The notes: a model not told the origin generated them from the letters alone. A stretch of 64,000 bases of DNA from JAVJST01 sp965229715 (GCA_965229715.1 CBDDJL010000004.1:372001-436000), one strand, 5' to 3'. Counted from the first letter of the stretch, positions 19,963 to 29,263 are shown. Program-made: numbers and translations.

Positions 19963-21024
19963 TCAGGCGACCGCCTTTTTCTTCGCGGCGTTGTCGGCAA
20001 GGCGCGCATCGACAATCCCGACGATACGATCGATTTCGGGATTGCTGACCCCGACGGCGCGGCCCACCCGCTGAACGATCCGGTCGACGCGCTCGATGGC
20101 ATCGGAGCCGGCCTCGATGGCGCGTGCCGCCGATGAGGGTTTGAGGAGCGACTCGGCGGCCTTGGCGTATTTTTCGAAGGGCACCTGATCGTCGGCCGTG
20201 GCGCCGAGTTTCACCGCAATGGCGTTGACGTCTTCGTAGATCGACCGAGCCAAATCCGGATCGCCATGGACCGCGTCGCGGATCGATTGCGCGCCGGTCT
20301 CGGTGATGCAGCGGTAGTTGCCGGCCAGCAGCATACTCCACTTGGCGAGCGGCACGAAGATCGACGCGTGAACACGCAGCTTCACGGGAACGTCCTTGCC
20401 GTCGAGCGTCACCGCGTCGATATCGGCGGCGAGCTCGTTGAGAATCCCGTTGTGTCCGGCATCCTCGAACGCGGCAGCCTTGAAGTTGGTCGGCAGCCCG
20501 ACATGAAGCACATTGGCGCCCTCGTCCGGCGGGCGGAAGGCTTGCGGGTCCGGGCTGCAGAGCGTGACCACGCCCGGTTCGAATCCGTCCCAGACACTGG
20601 CATCCGTATAGGCATTCGAGAGGTCGCCGAAATCGAGTCCGGGGATGCGGCGGAGATACGCCAGTGGCGGCATGTTCATCAGCGAGAGACACGGGAGCTT
20701 CGCGCGGGCAATTTCCACCATCAGATCGGCAAGCGACGGATGCGCGTACTGCGGTTCCTGCATGGCGAGAACGACGAGATCGTAAGCCCCGGGATCGATC
20801 GCATCCGGAGTTTTGGCGTTTAGTTTACCCGGCAGGTCCGCAGACGCGATCGAACGATGCTCGTCCTCATCGCGCAGTTTGATACGCACGGTCGTTCCCT
20901 CGGTATTGATCAGTTCGGCCGTCTGCTCACGGCAGACCAGTGTTACGTCGTGGCCGGCCATCAAAAGCTTGGTGCCGAGCAACGAGCCGTATGATGCCCC
21001 CAGAATCAGAACATGACGTGCCAT
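19963..21024 (-). CDS. Ketopantoate reductase (PanE/ApbA)-like oxidoreductase
   Basis: The protein has 353 residues from the ATG at 21024. The N-terminus MARHVLILGASYGSLLG is a dinucleotide-binding Rossmann motif, somewhat off the usual GxGxxG. HDVTLVCREQ follows, as in NADP-dependent PanE enzymes. AYDLVVLAMQEPQY matches the region after the fold's second half. The C-terminal half holds a Lys-Trp stretch (VPLAKWSMLLAGNYRC), as in the PanE catalytic domain. It is longer than PanE, so a different 2-oxo acid or aldehyde substrate is likely. A 12-codon upstream extension exists but has no homology. It is convergent with the TetR gene. Confidence 0.75.
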   Translation of the reverse strand: MARHVLILGASYGSLLGTKLLMAGHDVTLVCREQTAELINTEGTTVRIKLRDEDEHRSIASADLPGKLNAKTPDAIDPGAYDLVVLAMQEPQYAHPSLADLMVEIARAKLPCLSLMNMPPLAYLRRIPGLDFGDLSNAYTDASVWDGFEPGVVTLCSPDPQAFRPPDEGANVLHVGLPTNFKAAAFEDAGHNGILNELAADIDAVTLDGKDVPVKLRVHASIFVPLAKWSMLLAGNYRCITETGAQSIRDAVHGDPDLARSIYEDVNAIAVKLGATADDQVPFEKYAKAAESLLKPSSAARAIEAGSDAIERVDRIVQRVGRAVGVSNPEIDRIVGIVDARLADNAAKKKAVA

Positions 21025-21155
21025 GATGCGCTCCCCTACCCATGACCCACAATCTTTCAAACCTACACGACCTTGAAATCACTGTGAACGCCTCTCAGTG
21101 GTGGGTAAAGCCCTACCCGTTCGGGCATCAGTCGTCGTGGCCCCCACTTTCCGCC

Positions 21156-21845
21156 CTACGGGCCCGTGCTTTCCAACATACGATCGATCCGCACGTTCAA
21201 AAGCCGGATCGACGTCGCGAAGTTCACCCCGGCGTTGGCGTCGGACTCCATGGTGAAGATCCCCGTGACAAGACCGACGAGCCGCCCATGCCCGTCGACC
21301 AGCGCCCCGCCGGACGTGCCGGGGTTGGCAGCCGCATCGGTTTGAATGAAATCCTCAACCGAATTGAATCCGATTCCGGAACGCCGGTTTGCCGATACGA
21401 TTCCGCAGGTGATCGACAGCCCGAGGCCAAACGCGTTCGAGACGATGCAAACATGGGCTCCGTACTCGGGCTGCTCGTCGGCGATTCCGATCGGCTCGAT
21501 CGCCGCGGCTACCCTCAACAGCGCAAGATCCGCCGCACCGTCGACGGCTACGATCTCGGCATCGTGAGTTTCGCCGGCGTGATCGCGCACCTGTACCGAT
21601 GTCGCCTGAGCGACCACATGCGCGGCCGTCACGATCAGCCCGGCTTCCCGGACGGCGACGCCGGACCCTTCCGGCGCGGTGCCGGGCGGCGCGCCGAACC
21701 CGGGCTTTTCGTAACCCGGCCAGGTCGGCAACACGGAAACCACGGACGGCGATGCCGCCCGCCAGGCATCCGTCGCATGACCCGCATTCGCCGGGGCGGC
21801 GGCCGCGCACGCCAGCACGGTCAGGACGACAACGAACGTCCGCAT
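21156..21845 (-). CDS. Secreted trypsin-like serine protease (DegP/HtrA-type protease domain, no PDZ)
   Basis: This 229-residue protein has a signal peptide (1 to ~21, ANA-G). The catalytic triad is visible: His in LIVTAAHVVAQ, Asp in GAADLALLRV and Ser in NPGTSGGALVD. The last motif has Thr where HtrA proteases usually have Asn (GNSGG). The chain ends right after the protease fold, so there is no PDZ domain. It is expected in the periplasm. Its ATG directly follows the stop of the gene at 21846-22214, so the two are coupled. Confidence 0.88.
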   Translation of the reverse strand: MRTFVVVLTVLACAAAAPANAGHATDAWRAASPSVVSVLPTWPGYEKPGFGAPPGTAPEGSGVAVREAGLIVTAAHVVAQATSVQVRDHAGETHDAEIVAVDGAADLALLRVAAAIEPIGIADEQPEYGAHVCIVSNAFGLGLSITCGIVSANRRSGIGFNSVEDFIQTDAAANPGTSGGALVDGHGRLVGLVTGIFTMESDANAGVNFATSIRLLNVRIDRMLESTGP

Positions 21846-22214
21846 TCAGAGGAAACTGCTGCTGCCGTCGCCGCCGGGCTCATCGTCGTCATCCGGCGCG
21901 CCAAACAAATCGGCGACATAGGCGAACTCTTTCCGGAAGCCGCGGCGCTCCAACAGCTTCTTCTGCGCACCGTCGGGAAAATCGGTGAAGTTGATCACGT
22001 TGCGCTCGATCAGGATATCGATCAGATCCTCGATGACGCGCGAAAGGCTCAGATCCGACTGGACCCATTGCTCCTCGGCCTGGACGATGGGCGCCGTGTC
22101 CCGAACAAATGCCTGGAGTTCCTCATCGTCGTCGCCGACTTCCTCGCCGCCTTCGACAGGCTGGTTGAAAACGCCGGCGATCCGACCGGACTCGTCTCGG
22201 ATAATGAATGGCAT
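21846..22214 (-). CDS. Conserved hypothetical acidic protein
   Basis: This 122-residue protein begins MPFIIRDESGRIAGVFNQP, a start found in small conserved proteobacterial proteins sometimes labelled tryptophan-synthase-beta-like. The middle (LSRVIEDLIDILIERNVINF) is helical, and the C-terminus is very acidic (APDDDDEPGGD). No signal peptide or membrane helix is present. The stop codon abuts the ATG of the serine protease gene, so both are probably co-translated. Function is unknown. Confidence 0.75.
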   Translation of the reverse strand: MPFIIRDESGRIAGVFNQPVEGGEEVGDDDEELQAFVRDTAPIVQAEEQWVQSDLSLSRVIEDLIDILIERNVINFTDFPDGAQKKLLERRGFRKEFAYVADLFGAPDDDDEPGGDGSSSFL

Positions 22215-22285
22215 GCGGCCTCTCCGGCGATGACGTGACGACCGATTTTAGCCGACGCCGGAACCGTGGCAAAGCGGTGATCGGA

Positions 22286-23527
22286 TCAGACCACCGCACC
22301 AAGCCTTTCGAGATACCACTGGATCAACGCCTCGACGGCCTTTTCCTGGCGCGAGTACGGCCCGGGCCGATACATGCGCGACATGACACCGGCCTGATTG
22401 TCCTCGATGATCCGCTTGTCGGCGACGGTCGTGACATCCCAGAGCCAGGTCATCTTGTCGACGTCGACATCCTTGCCGTTTTCCGAATCGCCCCGGACCA
22501 GCCACAACAGATCGACCTCCGTATAAAGCGCAGATACAGGCGTGAAGCGGAACGCGGTCGCGAAATCGTTGGTCATCAGCAGCGTCGCGAACGGACTCGA
22601 AAACACGCCGGTGTAGCCACCGTCCCAGTCGTTGAACTGGCCCATCAGGGGTGCCGCCGGCGTGCCGTCCGCGGTCTCGGAAAGCCAGCCGTCCTTGATC
22701 GGCATCCGGTCCATGCCGCGCCAGAACGTGCCGGCCATGTCGTCGCCCCACGCACCCGTCGGATGCCCCATGGACGCCGCGCGGGCGACAAAGGCGTCGA
22801 GTTCCGGCTGGTAGGCCTCCTCGGCTTCCTCCGGTCCGCTGCCCCGGCCACCACCGTACGCGAGCACATATGCCGGCGGGTGGACCTGGCAGTACTCCGG
22901 GTGCGAGGGCTGACAGTGGTAGCACTCGAAGAAGTTTTCGAGCACCAACTTCCAGTTGGCCTCCGTCGGGTAAGCGCCGCGATGCGCAACCCGGGCGTCG
23001 GCCAGACCGTGAAGTTGCATGTAGGGCCTGAGCGGGGCGATAAAGTCTTCGAAGGCGGGGGGCTCGCCCTTCGACAAATTGAGGAAGATCATGCCTTCGC
23101 CGATGCCGATATGGCATTTGTGCAGGCTGAAATCGTCGGGATTGAAATCGTCGTCCATCAGCCGCGCCGCGCGCAGATTGCCCTCGAGATCGAAACTCCA
23201 GGCGTGATAAGGGCAGCGCAACAGTTTTGCGTTGCCCTCTGCTTCGCGGCAGATGCGCGAGCCGCGATGACGGCATACGTTGTAGAATGCCCGGACCTCG
23301 TGGTCCTGACCCCGCACGACGATGATTTCCTCGCCGGCGATCCGGTGCACGAAGTAGTCGCCGGGGTTCGGAATCCGGCTGACGTGATCGATCATCAGCC
23401 ATTGCGGAAAAACCGCACGCTCCATGTCGAGCGCGAAGATTTCAGGGTCCGTGTAGAACGCCTGATCGAGCGAGTAGCCGGGTTTCCGCCGGGCAATCAG
23501 TTCTGTGAGCTTTCCAACGGCGTTCAT
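22286..23527 (-). CDS. Rieske non-haem iron oxygenase, GbcA-like (glycine betaine or related N-demethylase)
   Basis: This 413-residue oxygenase subunit has a Rieske 2Fe-2S domain with Cys85/His87 and Cys105/His108 (NVCRHRGSRIC, RCPYHAW). The catalytic domain shows ENFFECYHCQPSHPEYC with His204 and His209 as iron ligands. The C-terminus (ENQAGVMSRMYRPGPYS) matches the pattern of GbcA, which demethylates glycine betaine to dimethylglycine with a separate reductase. The frame is open up to 23632, but the ATG at 23527 follows GGAGA. No reductase (GbcB-like) gene is adjacent. Choline-like or other quaternary amine substrates are possible. It is divergent from a LuxR regulator. Confidence 0.85.
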   Translation of the reverse strand: MNAVGKLTELIARRKPGYSLDQAFYTDPEIFALDMERAVFPQWLMIDHVSRIPNPGDYFVHRIAGEEIIVVRGQDHEVRAFYNVCRHRGSRICREAEGNAKLLRCPYHAWSFDLEGNLRAARLMDDDFNPDDFSLHKCHIGIGEGMIFLNLSKGEPPAFEDFIAPLRPYMQLHGLADARVAHRGAYPTEANWKLVLENFFECYHCQPSHPEYCQVHPPAYVLAYGGGRGSGPEEAEEAYQPELDAFVARAASMGHPTGAWGDDMAGTFWRGMDRMPIKDGWLSETADGTPAAPLMGQFNDWDGGYTGVFSSPFATLLMTNDFATAFRFTPVSALYTEVDLLWLVRGDSENGKDVDVDKMTWLWDVTTVADKRIIEDNQAGVMSRMYRPGPYSRQEKAVEALIQWYLERLGAVV

Positions 23528-23620
23528 GGCAATTCTCCGATCGATGCACTCATGATGCCGGATTTTCCCCCGAACCATCTGTCCCCGGCAAGGTACCCGG
23601 CCGAGTCCGCAGAAAAATAA

Positions 23621-23641
23621 AACCATATACAAATTGTGGTT
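23621..23641. promoter_or_regulatory. Inverted repeat in the divergent gap between the Rieske oxygenase and LuxR genes
   Basis: AACCA and TGGTT are separated by 11 bp inside an AT-rich stretch (23616-23645) in an otherwise GC-rich gap. It could be an operator for the LuxR protein or overlap a promoter. Evidence is weak. Confidence 0.3.
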
Positions 23642-23700
23642 ATTGCTTCCGGAATCCTAGAAACTGGACAAGTTGCGGATACCGGGACCACTCTCACGCC

Positions 23701-24744
23701 ATGAGCCGACGACCCGACAAGGACATCCCCGCCGCAGGCATGGATGCGGTCCCCGATCTCGCCGGGGCCGCTGCCGCCGCCATCGGCACGCGCGCATTTC
23801 ACCCGGCGTTGCTGCGGCTCGCCGTATCGCAGGTCCCGCATCGGGCGGCCATGGCCTACCACTACTGGCGCTTCGGTGCACCGACCGTTGTCGTTTCGCC
23901 GGACCTGGAAGATACCGACGATGTCTACGCCCAGGGATACTTCCGGTTCGACCCTTTTTACCGATACTGGCGGCAGAATGCGGCGCCCGGTGTCGTCAGC
24001 ATCGCGCGGTTGACCGACGGACTCGAAGGTCACGCGGATTACATGCGGGCGATGGTCTACGATTGGGGCATGACCGACGAGATCGGCGTCTTCCTGGCGT
24101 CGCTCGGCGGCGCCGCGCTTGGCCTGTTCATGGACCGGGGCGATGCCCTGTTCGGCGACGGGGAAATCGCCGCGCTGGAACGCCTGTTCCCGCTGCTCGA
24201 CGGTCTGCACAAGGCCCACCAGCGTTACGTCTTCGCGCGCGGCGGCGAACCGGGCGCCGACACGGTCGCCGAGCGCCCGTTTGCCATCGATGACGCCGAG
24301 GGACGCCGCGTAACGGCAAACACAGCCTGGTCGGAGGCCGCTGCAGACGACCCGGCGATGGAAACCGCCACGCCACCCGGCAAGACGTCCAATACGACGC
24401 GCACCCGCAATGGCTTGATCAACAGCACACCGCTTGAAAAGGACTTTCCGCTTGCACCGGGCGGCCGGCTCCATCTGCTGGAACCGCATGCCCCGGCGCC
24501 GCCGCCGGAGTCCCTCTCCGAAGCAGCGGCCGATTTCTTCGATCCGGATCTCAGCCCGCGCGAGCGCGAAGTCATGACGCAGATTCTGGCCGGATGTCCC
24601 AACCCGGTGATCGCCCGGCGGCTCGGCATCAGCCCCGACACGGTCAAGAAGCATCGTCGCAAGCTATACGACAAACTCGACATCACGACGGAGCGCGAGC
24701 TATTCGCGAGCTTCCTCGCCTACGTCTTCGAGAACCGGCCATGA
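23701..24744 (+). CDS. LuxR-family transcriptional regulator
   Basis: The protein has 347 residues. A LuxR-type helix-turn-helix lies at ~280-340 (LSPREREVMTQILAGCPNPV, then ARRLGISPDTVKKHRRKLYD). The N-terminal ~180 residues form an uncharacterised sensor-like domain (FYRYWRQNAAPGVVSIA), with no phosphoacceptor receiver signature. A proline-rich linker separates the two. It is divergent from the Rieske oxygenase gene and may control it. Its TGA overlaps the ATG of dacB, a surprising partner, so co-transcription may be by chance of packing. Confidence 0.88.
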   Translation: MSRRPDKDIPAAGMDAVPDLAGAAAAAIGTRAFHPALLRLAVSQVPHRAAMAYHYWRFGAPTVVVSPDLEDTDDVYAQGYFRFDPFYRYWRQNAAPGVVSIARLTDGLEGHADYMRAMVYDWGMTDEIGVFLASLGGAALGLFMDRGDALFGDGEIAALERLFPLLDGLHKAHQRYVFARGGEPGADTVAERPFAIDDAEGRRVTANTAWSEAAADDPAMETATPPGKTSNTTRTRNGLINSTPLEKDFPLAPGGRLHLLEPHAPAPPPESLSEAAADFFDPDLSPREREVMTQILAGCPNPVIARRLGISPDTVKKHRRKLYDKLDITTERELFASFLAYVFENRP

Positions 24745-26156
24745 GGGGCAACGCCCGGCGCATCGCGGTGTTGCTTCTGGCAAGTCTGCTCGCCGCGTGC
24801 ACCGCGAAACAGCCGCCGGAGATCGTCGCCTATACGCCGCCCCTGCCACGGGACGATGCGGCATTGCTCGGCGACGCGAAAATCGATGCTGGTTCGCTCG
24901 GCTACCTGTTGATCGACGCCAAGACCGGCGCGGTCATCGAAGCCCGCCAACCGGACCAAGCGTTCATTCCCGCATCCACGGTCAAGATCCTGACGGCCGT
25001 CGCCGCGCTCGGCATCCTTGGACCCGACCATCGTTTCGAGACGGTCCTGGCGACCAATGCCGCCGATGGCACGATTCCGGAACTGCAGGGCGATCTCTAC
25101 CTGATCGGCGGTGGCGACCCGCTGCTGGCGCCCGCCGATCTCATGGCGCTTGCAGAACGCCTCGCGGACACGGGCGTTCGATCGATCGCGGGTGCGTTTC
25201 ATGTCGATCGGTCCCGATTTCCGGCAACGCCCCGAATCAACGCGCGACAGCCGGACGACGCCATCTACAACGCCGGCATCAGCGCACTCTCGCTCGATTT
25301 CAACCGGCGGCGGGTATTCTGGCGCGAATCCGATGCGACAACGATCGATGTCTGGACGTCGCCGCCTGTCGGTGCGGCGCCGCTGAATGTCGCCGCCGGC
25401 AGGCGGATCGGGCAGATATGGCTGCCGGTCGCCGAGCCGGCAGAACACGGTGGCGCTGTCTTCCGTGCGCTCGCAGGTCTGAACGGCGTGGCCTTGCCGG
25501 CCCCGACGATCCGCGCCGCGCCAACTTCGGCCCGGCGCATTGCCGCCATCGAAAGCGAACCGCTGGTCGATGTCGCACGCGCCGCGCTGGAGCACTCCAA
25601 CAACGTTGTCGCCGAACTGATCGGTCTGGAGGCTGCACGGGGCTTGGGCGAGCGGCCGAAGTCTCTCGCTGACGCCGCGACCGCGACCACGCGGGCGCTA
25701 ACGGCCGAGATCGGCGGAATCGACTGGTCAACAGCCCGTCTGCCCAATCACTCGGGCCTCTCGGCTATGGCGCGTCTGACGCCGCGCCAGACGGTTGCGG
25801 TTCTGCGGTACGCCGACGGGCAACGGATGGAGGGCCGGCGCTTTCGTTCCCTGCTTCCGGCATCCGGCTGGCGCGAGGCCTTCGAAAACCGGCTCTCGGA
25901 GCCGGAGACGGCGATGCGGGTCTGGGCCAAGACCGGGACCATGCGCTATGCGACCGGTATCGCCGGGTATCTGATCCCGCAATCGGGACGGGAGGCGATC
26001 TTCGCGATTTATGTCACGGATTTCGAGAACCGTGCCGTCTATGACGCGCTGGTTCATCCTCGTGCTGACGGCGTCGAAGCGGCGGCGGAAGCGTGGCGCC
26101 GCCGCGCCAAGACGCTCGAAGCCGAGATCATCCGGCGCTGGGCGTTGGTCCACTAG
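24741..26156 (+). CDS. dacB: D-alanyl-D-alanine carboxypeptidase/endopeptidase, PBP4 (peptidase S13), lipoprotein form
   Basis: This 471-residue enzyme trims peptide stems or cross-links in peptidoglycan. The three penicillin-binding motifs are present: Ser79-Thr-Val-Lys82 (PASTVKIL), Ser286-Asn-Asn288 (EHSNNVVAEL) and Lys397-Thr-Gly399 (AKTGTM). The N-terminus is a lipoprotein signal (LLLASLLAACT), so the enzyme should be membrane-anchored, whereas many PBP4 proteins are soluble. The ATG at 24741 overlaps the luxR stop. The long frame upstream to 24594 is a shadow of luxR. Confidence 0.93.
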   Translation: MRGNARRIAVLLLASLLAACTAKQPPEIVAYTPPLPRDDAALLGDAKIDAGSLGYLLIDAKTGAVIEARQPDQAFIPASTVKILTAVAALGILGPDHRFETVLATNAADGTIPELQGDLYLIGGGDPLLAPADLMALAERLADTGVRSIAGAFHVDRSRFPATPRINARQPDDAIYNAGISALSLDFNRRRVFWRESDATTIDVWTSPPVGAAPLNVAAGRRIGQIWLPVAEPAEHGGAVFRALAGLNGVALPAPTIRAAPTSARRIAAIESEPLVDVARAALEHSNNVVAELIGLEAARGLGERPKSLADAATATTRALTAEIGGIDWSTARLPNHSGLSAMARLTPRQTVAVLRYADGQRMEGRRFRSLLPASGWREAFENRLSEPETAMRVWAKTGTMRYATGIAGYLIPQSGREAIFAIYVTDFENRAVYDALVHPRADGVEAAAEAWRRRAKTLEAEIIRRWALVH

Positions 26157-26183
26157 CACGTCGCTCAATTTGTCCGAAGCACT

Positions 26184-26356
26184 CGTTCGTCCCGGCGAAA
26201 GTCGGGACCTCGGAACCTGCCATAGGCGATCCCGGCCTGCGCCGGGATGATCGGTGGGAGAAACCAACGATTTAAACCATTCCGTTCGTTCCGGCGAAAG
26301 CCGGGACCTCGGACCATGCCGCACTGGATCCCGGCGTACGCCGGGATGAGCGGTGG
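26184..26356. repeat. Tandem copy of a two-hairpin mosaic repeat (BIME-like)
   Basis: Two ~75-bp units with a 100-bp period each hold a first hairpin (TCCCGGCGAAAGTCGGGA type) and a second (ATCCCGGCCTGCGCCGGGAT; ATCCCGGCGTACGCCGGGAT). Each starts with CGTTCGT and ends near CGGTGGGA. They are the reverse-orientation relatives of the cluster at 6249-6367. They fill the convergent gap between dacB and alkA. Confidence 0.85.
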
Positions 26357-26358
26357 GA

Positions 26359-27012
26359 CTAGGAGCCGGCGGGCTGGCCGCCCCGGCCGGGTTTTGCGTA
26401 TCGATAGTACTGCCACAGCATGACGGCTGCGGCCGACCGATAGGGCCGCCAGCGCTCAGCCTCGCGGTCGAGTTCCTTGATCGACGGCCGCGCCGGCAGA
26501 CCGAGCAACAGTTGCGCGCCGATCTGAAGCGCGAGGTCGCCCGACGGCATGATGTCGGGCCGGCCGAGGGCGAACATCAGATAAATTTCCGCCGTCCAGC
26601 GGCCGATACCCTTGATCGCGGTCAACGCGGCCATGGCGTCGTCGTCGGGGCGGGTCGACAGACCGTCGAGGTCGAGCGTGCCGCTCGCCACCGCATCCGC
26701 AAGACCCAGCGCATAGCGCGTCTTGCCGCGGCTGAAACCCGAAGCGCGCAAGCCCTCCTCGCCGATGGCAATGACGCGATCCGGTTCGACGGGACCGCCG
26801 AGAGTGGCCTCAAGCTTGCGCCAGATCGCGGCGCCCGCATGGGTCGAAACCTGCTGGTCGACGATAATCCGGAGCAAGGCGGCAAACCCGGCGTCGAGTT
26901 CGCGCGCCGGCGCAGGGCCGGTCAGGTCGTAGGCGCGGCGCATGTGATCGCATTGCTTGATCAGTTGCCGGATACCCGGATGCGCCCGTTTGCGTGTCGT
27001 CGTCTTCGCCAT
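26359..27012 (-). CDS. alkA: DNA-3-methyladenine glycosylase II-type (AlkA, HhH-GPD superfamily)
   Basis: This 217-residue glycosylase removes alkylated bases. The helix-hairpin-helix is AALTAIKGIGRWTAEIYLMF, followed by IMPSGDLALQ, where the catalytic Asp is expected. RIIVDQQVSTHAGAAIWRKL is the conserved region before it. No Fe-S cysteine cluster is present, which argues against EndoIII or MutY. It is shorter than E. coli AlkA because it lacks the N-terminal domain, as in many alphaproteobacterial forms. It is the last gene of a leftward run that starts with azoR. Confidence 0.9.
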   Translation of the reverse strand: MAKTTTRKRAHPGIRQLIKQCDHMRRAYDLTGPAPARELDAGFAALLRIIVDQQVSTHAGAAIWRKLEATLGGPVEPDRVIAIGEEGLRASGFSRGKTRYALGLADAVASGTLDLDGLSTRPDDDAMAALTAIKGIGRWTAEIYLMFALGRPDIMPSGDLALQIGAQLLLGLPARPSIKELDREAERWRPYRSAAAVMLWQYYRYAKPGRGGQPAGS

Positions 27013-27030
27013 GCGTTCTCCGTCGGGACG

Positions 27031-27753
27031 TCAACCTTGCCACGGATACGGCACGTCGACGAGGACCACATCGACCGGCCCGGAGAGGGCACGGATATCG
27101 AGTATCCGTTCGTCGGCGACGGCGACCCCTGCCCGGTCCGAAACGTCCCGGCCGTTGAGATCGAGATCGCCGCCGGACGGCACCAGGTAGACGGCGCGGC
27201 CGGGGCCGATTTCGTGGCGAACCGACTGCCCGACCCCGAGCCTTGCGCCGAGCAGCGCCGCATCCTGATGGATGACGAGCGCATTGCCGTCGCGGTCCTC
27301 CGGTCGGCCGGACGCGAGCACGGTGACGGCGGCGGTATCGGCAACGCCGGGGAACGAGCGGGTTTCCCACCGCGGTTCCAGATGGCGACGGTTCGGGTGA
27401 ATCCAGATCTGGAAAATTTCCGTATCGTTGTCCTCGAGATTGTACTCCGAATGCACGATCCCTGTGCCGGCGCTCATGACCTGCACGTCGCCGGCTTCGG
27501 TACGGCCGCGGTTGCCGATACTGTCCTCGTGACTGATTGCGCCGGACCGCACGTAGGTCAGGATTTCCATGTCGCGGTGCGGGTGCATGGGAAAACCGGT
27601 CTTCGGCCGGATCAGGTCGTCGTTCCAGACCCGGAGAGGGCCGAGCCCCATGCGCGCGGGATCGTGATAGTCGGCAAAGCTGAAGTGGTGCCGGGTCGAG
27701 AGCCAACCGTGTTCGGCGCCGCCGAGATCCTCGAGAGAAACAATTTCGATCAT
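27031..27753 (-). CDS. Pirin family protein (YhhW-like)
   Basis: This 240-residue bicupin has the pirin metal-binding motif in GFPMHPHRDMEILTYV and GIVHSEYNLEDN, with His and Glu ligands. Family members include quercetin 2,3-dioxygenase YhhW of E. coli and redox-sensing pirins. Length fits. The ATG overlaps the stop of the glutathionyl-hydroquinone reductase gene by 4 bp, so it is co-translated with an electrophile-defence enzyme, and a role in quinone or phenol stress is likely. Confidence 0.92.
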   Translation of the reverse strand: MIEIVSLEDLGGAEHGWLSTRHHFSFADYHDPARMGLGPLRVWNDDLIRPKTGFPMHPHRDMEILTYVRSGAISHEDSIGNRGRTEAGDVQVMSAGTGIVHSEYNLEDNDTEIFQIWIHPNRRHLEPRWETRSFPGVADTAAVTVLASGRPEDRDGNALVIHQDAALLGARLGVGQSVRHEIGPGRAVYLVPSGGDLDLNGRDVSDRAGVAVADERILDIRALSGPVDVVLVDVPYPWQG

Positions 27754-28766
27754 GCCGCTGCCCGCAATCGCTGGTCCCGCGGACCGGCCGCATCGCGGCC
27801 GTGCTGATCGTCGTAGTCGATCGCCGGACCCTTGGGAATGACGCCGGTCGGATTAATGAATTTGTGAGACCCGTAGTAGTGCTGCTTGATGTGCGCCATG
27901 TTAACGGTCTGGGCGACACGTTCCGTCTGATAGAGATCGCGGGTATAGGCCCACAGGTTCGGATAGTCCGCCAAGCGGCGGATGTTGCACTTGAAGTGGC
28001 CGACGTAGACCGGATCGAAACGGATCAGCGTGGTGAACAGCCGCCAGTCGGCCTCGGTCAACGCGTTGCCGACGAGATAGCGCTGCCCGGACAAGCGGTC
28101 TTCGAGCCAGTCGAGAGTCTCGAACAATGCGGTCACGGCGTCCTCGTAGGCATCCTGGGATGTCGCGAAGCCGGCCTTGTAGACACCGTTGTTGACCGTA
28201 TCGTAAATGCGTTCGTTGACCGCATCGATCTCGGCACGATGCGATTCCGGATAGAAATCGAGCGTCGCGTCGACCCCCTCGATTCCGTCGAACGCGGAAT
28301 TGAACATACGGATGATCTCGGACGATTCGTTGGAAACGATGGTGTCGCGCGCCGTGTCCCAAAGAACCGGCACCGTGACACGGCCCGAATAGTCGGGTTT
28401 GGCCGCGAGATAGACTTCGTAGAGGTGATCCTTGTGATTGATCACGTCCGGCAACGTCCCGGGCGCATCGGAGAACGTCCAGCCGTCCTCCAGCATGTAG
28501 GGATCGACGATGGACAGGCCGATCGCATTTTCGAGGCCCTTGAGAGCCCGGAAGATCAGGGTCCGGTGCGCCCACGGACAGGCGTTCGCAACATAAAGGT
28601 GATAGCGTCCGGCAGCGGCCTCGAAACCGCCCTCGCCGCTCGGCCCCGGACTGCCGTCCGCTGTGACCCAGTTTCGGTAGGCGCTGTCCCAGCGCACGAA
28701 ACGGCCGTCGGTTTTGTCGGTATCGTAGCCCTTGTCGTGCCACTTTCCTTCGACAAGCAAGCCCAT
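27750..28766 (-). CDS. Glutathionyl-hydroquinone reductase (YqjG/Xi-class GST)
   Basis: This 338-residue cytosolic enzyme removes glutathione from glutathionyl-hydroquinones. The active-site Cys lies in VANACPWAHRTLI, the Xi-class signature. The C-terminal helical domain holds GNALTEADWRLFTTLIRFDPVYVGHFKCN, and HIKQHYYGSHKFINPTGVIPKG is the conserved tail. Length is normal. It overlaps the pirin gene and probably follows doxX in the operon. Its presence with azoreductase, DoxX and pirin supports a quinone/electrophile detoxification unit. Confidence 0.93.
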   Translation of the reverse strand: MGLLVEGKWHDKGYDTDKTDGRFVRWDSAYRNWVTADGSPGPSGEGGFEAAAGRYHLYVANACPWAHRTLIFRALKGLENAIGLSIVDPYMLEDGWTFSDAPGTLPDVINHKDHLYEVYLAAKPDYSGRVTVPVLWDTARDTIVSNESSEIIRMFNSAFDGIEGVDATLDFYPESHRAEIDAVNERIYDTVNNGVYKAGFATSQDAYEDAVTALFETLDWLEDRLSGQRYLVGNALTEADWRLFTTLIRFDPVYVGHFKCNIRRLADYPNLWAYTRDLYQTERVAQTVNMAHIKQHYYGSHKFINPTGVIPKGPAIDYDDQHGRDAAGPRDQRLRAAA

Positions 28767-28840
28767 GATTCGTTCCTCCGTGGTTTGTATTGTGGGCGGT
28801 CCGCCGTCGCCATCGACGCGACGGCGGACCTTTTCGACCG

Positions 28841-29263
28841 TCAGCCGTTGGCCGTACTGCTACGCCCGGGAAGCGGCAGGTTGATGGCGTGCTTGCCGGC
28901 GCCGAGCAACGCCATGACGAGTGTCGTCACGGCGAGAAACAGCGGGTACTCCCAACCGCCGCCCTCGGCGCTGAACACCCAACCGTTGCCGGAATGGGCC
29001 CAGGTCGCACCCAACACGACCGGCAACAGGCCGATCGAGACCAGCGGCACGTAGATGCCGAGGATCAGAAGCGCGCCGCCACCGAGTTCGGCGATGACCG
29101 TCAGATAGGCCACAAATCCGGGCAGGCCCAGGGACTCGAAGAACCCGACGGTGCCCGGCATGGTGAAGACGAACACCTTGAGCAGGCCATGTGCGATGTA
29201 CATGACGCCGAGCGACAGGCGGAGCAGCAGCGCGGCGTATTCGGTGCGATCTTGAGCAGTCAT
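28841..29263 (-). CDS. DoxX family membrane protein
   Basis: This 140-residue inner-membrane protein has about four helices. SLGVMYIAHGLLKVFVF at the start and GFFESLGLPGFVAYLTVIAE in the middle are typical of DoxX. Family members are linked to thiol and oxidative stress responses. The ATG at 29263 follows GGAG; upstream frame sequence has no homology. It sits 49 bp after the azoreductase gene and 74 bp before the glutathionyl-hydroquinone reductase gene, all leftward. Confidence 0.92.
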   Translation of the reverse strand: MTAQDRTEYAALLLRLSLGVMYIAHGLLKVFVFTMPGTVGFFESLGLPGFVAYLTVIAELGGGALLILGIYVPLVSIGLLPVVLGATWAHSGNGWVFSAEGGGWEYPLFLAVTTLVMALLGAGKHAINLPLPGRSSTANG

